In this document: in pieces, positions 41,544-49,949 of the stretch
Position numbering within the stretch: the stretch's first letter is position 1
Layout: every line of letters begins with the position of its first letter
Origin: Agilicoccus flavus
GTDB taxonomy: Bacteria > Actinomycetota > Actinomycetes > Actinomycetales > Dermatophilaceae
Direction of reading: 5' to 3'
Assembly: GCF_014857905.1 (NCBI RefSeq)
Contig: NZ_JACYXE010000001.1
Span: 124,001 to 188,000 of the forward strand
DNA length: 64,000 nucleotides
Made by a program: the position numbers and the translations under genes
Notes under the pieces: model-generated
The model's input: only the letters and a program-made list of their open reading frames with translations
Databases searched by the model: none
Told to the model about the DNA's origin: nothing

Positions 41544-44500
41544 CAGTACGTCACCTCCTGCGACCGGCGGCGGATGACCGTCACCTCGTCGCGCTGGTTG
41601 CCGGTCGGTCCGTAGTAGTTGAACGCCCACGAGAGCTGGGCGTAGCCGCCGACGAGGTGGCTCGGTTTCATGAGCACCCGCGTGGCCGAGTTGTGGATGC
41701 CGCCGCGCTTGCCGCTCGCCTCGGCGAGCGGGACGTCGACCGTGCGGTCCTGGGCGTGGTGCATGTACACCGTGCCGTCGGGCATCCGGGAGGACACGAT
41801 CGCGCGGGCCGCGATGACGCCGTTGCGGTTGACCGCCTCGATCCAGTCGTTGTCGGCCACCCCGATCTTCGCGGCGTCGCCGGCGCTCATCCAGATCGCC
41901 TGCCCGCCGCGGGCCAGGCTGAGCATGAGCAGGTTGTCCTGGTACTCGGAGTGGATCGACCACTTGTTGTGCGGGGTGAGGTACCGCACGGTGAGACCCA
42001 GCCCGGGCAACGGGTTCCCGTCGCGACCCACCTGGCCCTCCCCGGACGAGCCCAGCTCGGGCTCCCCGAAGAGCAGGTGCATGTTGAGCGGCGGCCGGAA
42101 GACCGGCAGGCTCTCGCCCATCTCGGTGAACCAGTCGTGGTCGAGGTAGAAGTGCTGCCGCCCCGTGAGCGTGTGCCACGGCTTGAGCCGCTCGACGTTG
42201 ACGACGAACGCGCTGTACCGGCGGCCGCCGTGCTCGCTGCCCGACCACTCGGGGCTCGTGATGACGCTCTGCGGGGCGGCCTGGGTGTCGGCGAAGGTGA
42301 TCCGCTTGCCCTCCTCGCCCTCGGAGAGGTCGGCGAGCCGCTGCCCCGTGCGCTCCTCCACCTGCCGCCAGCCCTGGGTGGCGAGGCGGCCGTTGGTCGT
42401 CCCCGACAGGGCGAGGATCGCCTCGCACATGTCGCGGTCCCGGGCCAGCGACGGGCGGCCGTTCCCGGCACCGCCGCGCGCGAGCCCGTTGAGGTGTCCG
42501 AGACGCTCGATCTCCGGCTCGGGGTGGAACACGACGCCCTTGGTGGGCATCCCGAGCTTCTCGGCCAGCGGGCCGATCGACGTGAGCTTGTCGTACACCG
42601 CCGGGTAGTCGCGCTCGACGGGGACGAGCTTGGGCATCGTCACGCCCGGGATCGGCTCGCACTCCCCCGCCTTCCAGTCCCGCACCACCCCCTTGGGGTA
42701 GGCGAGCTCGTCGGGCGTGTCGTGCTGCAGCGGCGCGACGACGACGTCCTGGCGCACCCCGAGGTGGTCGACGGCGAGCTCGCTGAACCGCTTCGCGACG
42801 GCGTGGAACGCCTGGTAGTCGGTGCGGGTCTCCCACGGCGGGCTGATCGCCGGGTTGAAACTGTGCACGAACGGGTGCATGTCCGTGCTGGACAGGTCGT
42901 ACTTCTCGTACCAGGTGGCCGCGGGGAGGACGACGTCGCTGAACAGCGTCGTGCTCGTCATGCGGAAGTCGAGCGTGAGCAGGAGGTCGAGCTTGCCCTT
43001 CTTCGCGTCGTCCCGCCAGACCATCTCCTGCCCGCGGTGGCCCTCCGGAGCCTCGTCCGCGCGCAGCGAGCTGTCGGTGCCGAGGAGCCATTCGTTGAAG
43101 TACTCGTTGCCCTTGCTGCTGCTGCCGAGCAGGTTCGAGCGCCAGACCGTGAGCACCTGCGGGTAGTTGCCCTCGCCGTCCGGGTCCTCCGCGGCGAACC
43201 GGATGGAGCCGTCCTTGAGCCCCGAGACGAGGTACTCCTTGACGTCGCGGCCCTGCTCGCGCGCGGCGTCGGTGTGCTCGAGCATGTTGCCCGACAGCGA
43301 CGGGTAGCTCGGCATCCAGCCGAGGCGCGCCGACATCGCGACGAGGTCGGCGTTCGACTTCCCGGCGAACCGGCCCGAGCCGGTCGCCGCGGTCATCGCC
43401 GCCGCGTCGTAGGTGTCGTAGCGCCACTGGCCGGTGTGCAGGTAGAAGAACGCGGCGGAGATGTTCTGCCGCGGCGGGCGCTGCCAGTCGAGGCCGAACG
43501 CCATCTGCGCGAACCCCGTCTGCGGGCGCACCTTCTCCTGGCCGACGTAGTGCGCCCAGCCGCCGCCGTTCTTGCCCTGGCAGCCCGTGAGCGTCGTCAG
43601 GGCGAGGAAGGAGCGGTAGATCATGTCGGAGTGGAACCAGTGGTTGGTCCCCGCGCCCATGAGGATCATCGACCGGCCGCCGGTCTCGCGGGCGTTCTCG
43701 GCGAACTCCCGCGCGATGCGGATGCACTGGGCCGCGGGGACGCCGGTGATCGCCTGGGACCACTCCGGGGTGCACGCGCCCTCGGCGTCCTCGTACGAGG
43801 CGGGCCAGTCGCCCGGCAGGCCCGGGCGGGCGACGCCGTACTGCGCGAGGAGCAGGTCGTACACGGTCGTGACGAGCCGGCCGGCCACCTCGCGCACGGG
43901 CACGCCGCGACGCAGCGTCGACGGCGCGCCGTCCGGGGAGTCGAACCGCGGCAGGACGATCTCGACGGCGTCGGAGGCGTCGGCCCCGTCGACCACCGAG
44001 AGGCGGGGCCGGATGTCGCCGAGGTCGAGGTTCCAGCTCCCCTTGCCCTCCTCGCCGTACCGGAAGCCCATCGACCCGTTAGGCACGACGGGCTCCCCGC
44101 CCGCGGCGTCGTCGAGCACGACGGTCTTGAACTGCGCGTTCTCGCTTCGATCCCCCAGCTCGTCGGCGGTGAGGAACTTGCCGGGGCGGTAGGCGCCGTC
44201 CAGCTGTTCGAGGCTGACGAGGAACGGGAGGTCGCTGTACGCGGTGACGTACTCGAGGAACTCGGGGGTGTCCTTCTCGACGAAGAACTCGCGCAGGATG
44301 ACGTGGCCCATCGCCATCGCCAGCGCCGCGTCGGTGCCCGGGGCGATGGCCACCCACTCGTCGGCGAACTTCGTGTTGTCGGCGAAGTCGGGGCTGACGG
44401 TGACGACCTTCTGACCCCGGTAGCGGGCCTCGGTCATGAAGTGGGCGTCGGGCGTCCGGGTCACGGGCACGTTGCTGCCCCACATGACGAGGTAGCCGGC

Positions 44501-45289
44501 GTCCCACCAGTCGGCGGACTCGGGGACGTCGGTCTGGTCGCCGAACACCTGCGGGCTGGCGGGCGGCAGGTCGGCGTACCAGTCGTAGAAGCTCAGGCAC
44601 GAGCCCCCGATGAGGCTGATGAACCGCGCGCCGACGCCGTAGGAGGCCATCGACATGGCGGGGATGGGGCTGAACCCGGCGATGCGGTCGGGGCCGACCG
44701 TCTTGATCGTGTGCACGTGCGCGGCGGCGACGATCTCGGTCGCCTCCTCCCACGAGGCGCGCACGAGGCCGCCCTTGCCGCGGGCCGCCTTGTAGCGGGC
44801 GGCGCGCTCCGGGTCGGTGACGATGTCGGCCCAGGCGAGCACGGGATCGCCCAGGCGGGCCTTGGCCTCGCGGTACATCTCGAGCAGCAGGCCGCGGACG
44901 TACGGGTAACGCACGCGGGTCGGCGAGTACGTGTACCAGGAGAAGGCCGCGCCGCGGGGGCAGCCGCGGGGCTCGTACTCCGGGCGGTCGGGCCCGATCG
45001 AGGGGTAGTCGGTCTGCTGGGCCTCCCACGTGATGATCCCGTCCTTGACGTAGACCTTCCACGAGCAGGAGCCGGTGCAGTTGACGCCGTGGGTGGAGCG
45101 GACGACCTTGTCGTGGCTCCAGCGGTCGCGGTAGAACGCGTCGGCGCCGCGGCCACCCTCCCGGGTCACCGTCCGCAGGTCGCCGGAGACCGTGCCCCGC
45201 TTCGTGAAGAAGCGGCCCATCCGCAGCACGGCGTCGGTGGCCCCGGAGTCGAGGCCGGCCGGCGGTCGGTTCGTGGGAGTGGCACTCAC
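41543..45289 (-). CDS. narG: Respiratory nitrate reductase alpha subunit (Mo-bis-MGD)
   Basis: The protein is 1248 aa, matching the family (about 1247). GTG 45289 with AAGGAG 5 nt upstream is preferred to an in-frame ATG at 45313. The N-terminal [4Fe-4S] site has a His ligand as in NarG: H67-x3-C71-x3-C75 (THGVNCTGSCSW). There is no twin-Arg export signal, so it faces the cytoplasm. The RKGTV-like FTKRGTVSGDLRTV and the HWFHSDMIYRS region are NarG-typical. It reduces nitrate to nitrite during anaerobic respiration and is first in narGHJI. Confidence 0.97.
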   Translation of the reverse strand: MSATPTNRPPAGLDSGATDAVLRMGRFFTKRGTVSGDLRTVTREGGRGADAFYRDRWSHDKVVRSTHGVNCTGSCSWKVYVKDGIITWEAQQTDYPSIGPDRPEYEPRGCPRGAAFSWYTYSPTRVRYPYVRGLLLEMYREAKARLGDPVLAWADIVTDPERAARYKAARGKGGLVRASWEEATEIVAAAHVHTIKTVGPDRIAGFSPIPAMSMASYGVGARFISLIGGSCLSFYDWYADLPPASPQVFGDQTDVPESADWWDAGYLVMWGSNVPVTRTPDAHFMTEARYRGQKVVTVSPDFADNTKFADEWVAIAPGTDAALAMAMGHVILREFFVEKDTPEFLEYVTAYSDLPFLVSLEQLDGAYRPGKFLTADELGDRSENAQFKTVVLDDAAGGEPVVPNGSMGFRYGEEGKGSWNLDLGDIRPRLSVVDGADASDAVEIVLPRFDSPDGAPSTLRRGVPVREVAGRLVTTVYDLLLAQYGVARPGLPGDWPASYEDAEGACTPEWSQAITGVPAAQCIRIAREFAENARETGGRSMILMGAGTNHWFHSDMIYRSFLALTTLTGCQGKNGGGWAHYVGQEKVRPQTGFAQMAFGLDWQRPPRQNISAAFFYLHTGQWRYDTYDAAAMTAATGSGRFAGKSNADLVAMSARLGWMPSYPSLSGNMLEHTDAAREQGRDVKEYLVSGLKDGSIRFAAEDPDGEGNYPQVLTVWRSNLLGSSSKGNEYFNEWLLGTDSSLRADEAPEGHRGQEMVWRDDAKKGKLDLLLTLDFRMTSTTLFSDVVLPAATWYEKYDLSSTDMHPFVHSFNPAISPPWETRTDYQAFHAVAKRFSELAVDHLGVRQDVVVAPLQHDTPDELAYPKGVVRDWKAGECEPIPGVTMPKLVPVERDYPAVYDKLTSIGPLAEKLGMPTKGVVFHPEPEIERLGHLNGLARGGAGNGRPSLARDRDMCEAILALSGTTNGRLATQGWRQVEERTGQRLADLSEGEEGKRITFADTQAAPQSVITSPEWSGSEHGGRRYSAFVVNVERLKPWHTLTGRQHFYLDHDWFTEMGESLPVFRPPLNMHLLFGEPELGSSGEGQVGRDGNPLPGLGLTVRYLTPHNKWSIHSEYQDNLLMLSLARGGQAIWMSAGDAAKIGVADNDWIEAVNRNGVIAARAIVSSRMPDGTVYMHHAQDRTVDVPLAEASGKRGGIHNSATRVLMKPSHLVGGYAQLSWAFNYYGPTGNQRDEVTVIRRRSQEVTY

Positions 45290-45470
45290 GTTGGCTCCTT
45301 CGTCGGGCGGCATCTCGGGGACGAGACCTCCCCACGGACATGGAACCCGTCGTATCGCCCGCGCTCACGTGACCTAGGTCCCTGATTCCACCGGCCGGGT
45401 CCCCTTTCACTGGTGCTGGGGTGGGCGCCCACTCCGACCAGAGGCTCCCCACGACGAGCGAGGCAGACGC
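45290..45470. promoter_or_regulatory. Divergent narG/narK promoter region with palindrome
   Basis: The 181 bp between divergent narG and narK hold the perfect palindrome GACCTAGGTC at 45371-45380. Read on the minus strand the wider site GGGACCTAGGTCAC matches a DosR/DevR-type box (GGGACTWWAGTCCC) at about 11 of 14 positions. A regulator bound here could serve both genes under low oxygen or nitrate. This is a pattern match by eye. Confidence 0.45.
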
Positions 45471-46877
45471 ATGGACACGACCCGGGCCACCGACCGCGAA
45501 CGCAGCGGCGGCGAATGGCTGAGCGACTGGGACCCGGAGGATGCCGCCTCCTGGGATTCCGGGATCGCCTGGCGGACCCTGTGGGTCACGACGTTCTGCC
45601 TCACCCTGGCGTTCGTCGCCTGGTTCCTCCCGAGCGCGATCATCCCGAAGCTCAACGCGCTGGGTTACACGTTCACGAAGGACCAGCTCTACTGGATGGC
45701 CGCCATGCCGGGCGTCGCGGCCGGGCTCCTGCGCCTCGTGTGGATGGTGCTGCCCCCGATGCTGGGCACCCGCAAGATGGTGGCCCTCTCGACGCTGCTG
45801 CTCATCGCCTCGACGCTCGGCTGGGGCGTCCGCGTCCAGCAGCCGACCGCGCCGTACTGGGAGCTCATGGTCCTCGCGTTCCTCGCGGGCATCGGCGGCG
45901 GCGTGTTCTCCGGCTTCATGCCCAGCACGTCGTACTTCTTCCCCAAGCGCCTCCAGGGCACCGCCCTCGGGCTGCAGGCGGGGCTCGGCAACCTCGGCGT
46001 CTCGCTCGTGCAGCTGCTGACGCCCTACCTCATCGCCATCGGCGCGCTGGCCGTCTTCGGCGGCAGCCAGACCATGACCACCGCGGGCCGCGCCGACCGC
46101 GAGGTCTTCTTCCAGAACGCCGCGTTCGTGTGGATCCCCCTCATGGTGATCGGGGCCGTCCTCGCCTGGCTGACGCTGAGGTCGGTGCCGATCAAGGCCA
46201 ACATCCGCCAGCAGTTCGACATCTTCTCCAACCCCGACACCTGGTACATGACGCTGCTCTACATCATGACCTTCGGGACGTTCGCGGGGCTGTCGGCGCA
46301 GTTCGGCCTGCTCATGAGCAACCTGTACGGCTCGGGCAACGCGGCGATCGTGTCGGGCACCGGTGCCTCCGCGACGGTCCTCGTGCCGGGCTACGTCCTG
46401 CCCGACCCGGTCGCGTACGTCTTCCTCGGCCCGCTCATCGGCGCCGTCGCCCGCTTCGCGTTCTCGCCGCTGACCGACCGCATGGGCGGCGCGGTCTGGA
46501 GCCTCGTCTCGGGGATCGGCCTCGTCGCCTCGATCGCGTACACGATCCCGGCGCTGACCCCCGACCTGTCGTCGGCCCAGGCGCTGCAGGGCGGCTTCGA
46601 CCGTTTCCTCTGGGGGATGCTCGCCATCTTCCTGTTCAGCGGCATCGGCAACGCCTCGACGTTCAAGCAGATGCCGATGATCTTCGAGAAGCGCCAGGCC
46701 GGCGGCGTCATCGGCTGGACCGCGGCCGTCGCGGCTTTCGGTCCGTTCTTCTTCGGGGTCGGCGTGACGACGTTCGGGCCGGTCGCCTTCTACGCGATCG
46801 GCATCGCCTGGGCGGTCATGTGCATCGGGATCACCTGGGTGCGTTACGCCCGACCCGGGGCGCCCAAGCCGGGCTGA
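45471..46877 (+). CDS. narK: Nitrate/nitrite transporter, NarK family
   Basis: The protein is 468 aa, from ATG 45471 with GAGG upstream. It is an MFS protein with the nitrate/nitrite porter signatures: WMAAMPGVAAGLLRLVW, GIGGGVFSGFMPSTSYFFPKRLQGTALGLQAGLGNLGVS, and in the second half FLFSGIGNASTFKQMP. It imports nitrate, exports nitrite, or exchanges them across the inner membrane, feeding NarGHI. The divergent arrangement with narG is common. Confidence 0.96.
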   Translation: MDTTRATDRERSGGEWLSDWDPEDAASWDSGIAWRTLWVTTFCLTLAFVAWFLPSAIIPKLNALGYTFTKDQLYWMAAMPGVAAGLLRLVWMVLPPMLGTRKMVALSTLLLIASTLGWGVRVQQPTAPYWELMVLAFLAGIGGGVFSGFMPSTSYFFPKRLQGTALGLQAGLGNLGVSLVQLLTPYLIAIGALAVFGGSQTMTTAGRADREVFFQNAAFVWIPLMVIGAVLAWLTLRSVPIKANIRQQFDIFSNPDTWYMTLLYIMTFGTFAGLSAQFGLLMSNLYGSGNAAIVSGTGASATVLVPGYVLPDPVAYVFLGPLIGAVARFAFSPLTDRMGGAVWSLVSGIGLVASIAYTIPALTPDLSSAQALQGGFDRFLWGMLAIFLFSGIGNASTFKQMPMIFEKRQAGGVIGWTAAVAAFGPFFFGVGVTTFGPVAFYAIGIAWAVMCIGITWVRYARPGAPKPG

Positions 46878-46929
46878 CCGGTCGGTTGCCGGGTGGTGCT
46901 GATGGTGGTGGCGCCGGGGTCCCGCCGCG

Positions 46930-47337
46930 TCAGGCCACGGGGTCGAGGCGCGCGAGGTCGCGGCCGACGAGGAACGCGAGGGCGATGTCGAACAGGTCCC
47001 CCGAGAAGGGGTTGCCCGCGTCGCAGGACTCCTCGTAGGTCTCGAAGACGTGCTCGACGTAGGGGATGCTCACGTCGGCACCGGGCGGCAGGGCGCCGAC
47101 GGCACGGTCCGCGGCGAGCTGCACGACGAAGAAGCTGACGAGCACGCCGGCCTCGGGCACGTCGAGTGGCAGGCGTTCGCCGGTGACGACGTGGACGAGT
47201 TCCCGGTCGGAGTCGGTGAGTCGGTCGAGTTCGGCCGGGCCGAGGTGCAGCCAGCGCAGGTCACCCGCGACGGGCTCACCCAGTCCGGCGGCGGCCGCCT
47301 CGAGCAGCGGCGCGAGACCGAAGATCGTCGTCGTCAT
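46930..47337 (-). CDS. Small uncharacterised protein with TGER...NPFSGD motifs
   Basis: The protein is 135 aa, from ATG 47337 with a perfect AGGAGG. The sequence LDRLTDSDRELVHVVTGERL, then FFVVQLAADRAVGALPPG, then GNPFSGDLFDIALAFLVGRD parallels the protein at 6673-7119 segment for segment. It has no signal peptide and is acidic. No family was recognised. It stands next to narK (52 bp, convergent). Its upstream hairpin at 47425-47460 could regulate it. Confidence 0.7.
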   Translation of the reverse strand: MTTTIFGLAPLLEAAAAGLGEPVAGDLRWLHLGPAELDRLTDSDRELVHVVTGERLPLDVPEAGVLVSFFVVQLAADRAVGALPPGADVSIPYVEHVFETYEESCDAGNPFSGDLFDIALAFLVGRDLARLDPVA

Positions 47338-47424
47338 GGTGGTGCACCTCCTTCGTGCCGCGCTGGCGCGGCGATGTCCCGTCCCTATCGGCACCCCCCA
47401 CCGACCCCTGAGCCCCCCGGCTCG

Positions 47425-47460
47425 AAATTTCCGTCAACCGGCCAGCGCCGGAACGGAATT
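47425..47460. promoter_or_regulatory. AT-rich inverted repeat upstream of the small NPFSGD protein gene
   Basis: TCCGT and CCGGC pair with GCCGG and ACGGA in an interrupted hairpin, flanked by AAATT on the left and AATT on the right. It stands out in a GC-rich background and lies 88 bp upstream of the ATG. It could be an operator, or a terminator of the upstream hydrolase gene. Confidence 0.4.
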
Positions 47461-47519
47461 GATGTCGCCACCCTAGCCACGAGCCGGCCGGGCGCAAGGG
47501 CCCGGCGCGGCGCGGCGCG

Positions 47520-49256
47520 TCAGCCTCCGGAGGCCGCCGGGGCCTGCTCACGAACGAGCTCGACGCGGGTGAGCGTCACCCGGTCGCCACCCGCGAGGGC
47601 CGACCCGGGGTCCGCGAGGTAGCCGTGGGCCCGCAGATCCGCCACGAAGTCGGCCGCGCTCCGGGCCCCGTCGGAGTCGAGCGAGGCCGACTCGGCGAGC
47701 CGGTCGAGGGCGTCGGCGCCCGTCACGTACTCGGGCACCTCGTGGGCGCGCTTCCCCTCCGCGTGTTCCCGCCCCGGGAACGACACGGTCATCACGTCCC
47801 GGCTCGGCCTGGTGGCGGCCCCGTCGAGTGAGGGCACGGGGTCGACGCGGTTCTCCAGGGCGCACACCTTGACGCCGGGTGGGGGCCGCAGGTCGGCCGA
47901 CGGCGTCCCGGCCGTGACGACGTGGGTGACCGGATAACGGCGCATGGTCGGCTCGTTCGCCGCGGCGAGCGCGGTCAGGCCGCCCTGGCTGTGGGCGACG
48001 AGGGCGACCGGCGTTCCCGGCGGCACGCCGGCGGCCTTCAGGGCCGAGGCGAGCGCGCGGCTCTCGGCCGTGGGCAGGCCGCCGCGGCCGCGCAGGTTTC
48101 CCAACGGGTCGCGGACGTCCGTCCCCCGGCCCATGGTGGCCACGTCCCACGAGGACGTGCCGGGCAGGAGGACCACGGCCCTCGAGACGCTCTGCCCCGT
48201 GCGCGGATCGGTCCACTCCCGCCGGAGGACGTCGACGCGCCCCGCCGGCGGACCCGAGTCCGTGGGCCCTCCCCTGCCCTCGAGGGCGTCGACCAGCTGC
48301 GCGACCCGGGTCGGGGCGGGGCGGGACCCCAGGGGCTGGGCCGGGCCGACGACCCTGGCCGGGGTGTCCACCCAGTTCCTCGCGGCCACGGCGGCCGCGA
48401 GGGACTGCAGCGACGGGGAGGCGTTGGTCGCCGGGCCGGGCTTCGTCACGGGCGCTTGTTTCTCCGCCTGGACCTGAGCCTGCGTGCGCGGGCCCCGCCC
48501 TGCCTGCGCCGGCGCCACGGGCCCTCGGACCAGCGTCGCCACCGTCGCGGCGGGCAGCGCCAGCGCCGAGAGCCCACCCACGAGGTGGGACACGACCTCG
48601 GGCTCGAGGAGCGTCGTCGAGTTGACCGTCTCGGCCGCCTTGCGCTGCACGGCACCCCAGACCCCCGCCCAGGAGGGCGGCGTCGCCGGAGCGGTCGCGG
48701 TCCCCGTGGGAACGAGCGGCGTGGCCCCGTCGATCCCGGCCGCCGAGACCCACGCGGTGGAGGCCGTGAACAGCGCGCCGACCTCGCGGTGGACGCCGGG
48801 GTCGGCGGCCACCTCGCGGACCAGCCTCCCCGTCGCCGTCGCGGCCGCGGTGACCAGGGTGGGCCCGAAGAGCCAGCCGTCCAGCAGCTCGCCCCCGACG
48901 CGGGTGGTCGCCGCGAGGTGGCGCTCCCGCTCCTCGTAGGCGTCGACGGCGCCCAGGACGGCGTCGCCGAGGGCGGTCGGGTCCGACTGGCTGCCCCACG
49001 TCTGCAGGGTCGAGAACGCGAGGAGGGCCTCCACCCGGGCCGCCGTGAACGGGCCGGCCGGCGCGGACACCGCGAGCTCGGCCTGGGCCTCGCGCAGGAC
49101 ACTCCACAGGAACCCCGCCGACGACTGCAGCCCCTCGCCCGTCTGTCGGCAGTAGCGGCCCAGCTCGCGCGCCAGGTCGAGGTCCACCGCGATGCGAGCC
49201 TCCGGGCTGTGCTCGCCCCCGGCGATCCGCAGCCCGTCCGGGAGCTCATCCGGCAC
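47520..49256 (-). CDS. Alpha/beta-hydrolase with helical N-terminal half, WXG-partnered
   Basis: The protein is 578 aa, from GTG 49256, overlapping the upstream small gene by 11 bp. Residues 1-280 are mostly Ala-rich helices: LARELGRYCRQTGEGLQSS resembles a WXG100-type helix, and a later VGGLSALALPAATVATLV is hydrophobic. Residues about 350-560 form an alpha/beta-hydrolase fold with nucleophile S423 in VALVAHSQGGLTAL, VVTAGTPSAD, an acid candidate Asp in ENRVDPVPSLDG, and a late His in GREHAEGKRAHEVP. This architecture resembles large actinobacterial lipase/esterase-like proteins with ESX-type leaders. An exported hydrolase is plausible but unproven. Confidence 0.72.
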   Translation of the reverse strand: MPDELPDGLRIAGGEHSPEARIAVDLDLARELGRYCRQTGEGLQSSAGFLWSVLREAQAELAVSAPAGPFTAARVEALLAFSTLQTWGSQSDPTALGDAVLGAVDAYEERERHLAATTRVGGELLDGWLFGPTLVTAAATATGRLVREVAADPGVHREVGALFTASTAWVSAAGIDGATPLVPTGTATAPATPPSWAGVWGAVQRKAAETVNSTTLLEPEVVSHLVGGLSALALPAATVATLVRGPVAPAQAGRGPRTQAQVQAEKQAPVTKPGPATNASPSLQSLAAAVAARNWVDTPARVVGPAQPLGSRPAPTRVAQLVDALEGRGGPTDSGPPAGRVDVLRREWTDPRTGQSVSRAVVLLPGTSSWDVATMGRGTDVRDPLGNLRGRGGLPTAESRALASALKAAGVPPGTPVALVAHSQGGLTALAAANEPTMRRYPVTHVVTAGTPSADLRPPPGVKVCALENRVDPVPSLDGAATRPSRDVMTVSFPGREHAEGKRAHEVPEYVTGADALDRLAESASLDSDGARSAADFVADLRAHGYLADPGSALAGGDRVTLTRVELVREQAPAASGG

Positions 49257-49641
49257 GGTGCACCCCGGCCTGCCCGACCCGCGCGAGGCCGGCGAGGGCC
49301 GACTGCTCGACGGCCGCGACGTGCTCGGTGATCGCGTGGGCCGCCGACCGCATCCGCGCCGCGTCCGCGACCATGACGGTGACGGCGTGGTCGACCTGGG
49401 CCTCGGCCCTTCGGCCGGCGGGTGACCGCCAGTCGGCCCGGCCCCACCGCTCCTGGATCGCCCGGCCGGCCTGCTCGAGCAGGTCGGCGTGGTGGGACAA
49501 CCGGGGCGCCAGCGCCCGCAGCGTGTCGAGCGGCGGCGGTCCCGGCGGGGGCAACAGGTCGGGCACGAAGCCGGCGCCGGTGGCGGTGCCGGTGGCGGTG
49601 CCGGTGCCGGTGGGCAAAGGGATCGGGAGGGGAAGCGTCAC
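49246..49641 (-). CDS. WXG100-like small helical protein
   Basis: The protein is 131 aa, from GTG 49641 with GAGG upstream. A Thr/Gly repeat (TGTGTATGTATGAG) and Pro-rich segment precede a two-helix region: TLRALAPRLSHHADLLEQAGRAIQERW, then a turn (GRADWRSPAGRRAE), then VDHAVTVMVADAARMRSAAHAITEHVAAVEQS. The helix-W-x-S-turn-helix layout resembles WXG100/ESX proteins. It is coupled to the alpha/beta-hydrolase gene and divergent from the TelA operon. Confidence 0.6.
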   Translation of the reverse strand: MTLPLPIPLPTGTGTATGTATGAGFVPDLLPPPGPPPLDTLRALAPRLSHHADLLEQAGRAIQERWGRADWRSPAGRRAEAQVDHAVTVMVADAARMRSAAHAITEHVAAVEQSALAGLARVGQAGVHRAG

Positions 49642-49949
49642 GGGAGGTCCTCGTCTCGGTGCCGCGGCGGGAGCCGTGGCCGGCACCGGGAACGCTAGGG
49701 AGGCCGAGGGCGCCGCGGGGCTCGTCCACAGGCCGGCGCTACGGGCGCCCGGCCCGCCGCCGCGTCCTCCACAGGCGGATTCCGTCCACAGGCCGGGATC
49801 CGTCCACAGGAAGGACCCACCTGGTGGACTCGCTCGGGGGGAACGGTTTGAATGGGCAGGTCGTTCGTCACCGGGGGCCACCGAGACCGCGAGGCCGGTC
49901 CCCGGCTCCGGCCCGGACCCGGGCCGTCCGTTCCGTATCAGGGAGTGCC
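49642..49949. promoter_or_regulatory. Divergent intergenic region with four TCCACAGG octamers
   Basis: No gene was found in these 308 bp. Four direct copies of TCCACAGG start at 49725, 49768, 49785 and 49803 (spacings 43, 17 and 18 bp). Three are preceded by CG (CGTCCACAGG). They resemble actinobacterial DnaA boxes (TTGTCCACA) without the leading TT. The region must hold the promoters for the nine-gene TelA operon and the divergent hydrolase pair, so the octamers are candidate operator sites. Confidence 0.6.

Noticed and set aside
41657-45385. 1242-residue plus-strand frame opposite narG
   Set aside because: The product is a repetitive Arg/Val/Asp/Pro mixture typical of antisense frames, while the minus strand encodes a full-length NarG with all ligands.
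49725-49810. Chromosomal origin of replication from DnaA-like boxes
   Set aside because: The boxes lack the leading TT, there is no AT-rich unwinding stretch, and no dnaA, dnaN or rpmH genes flank the site.
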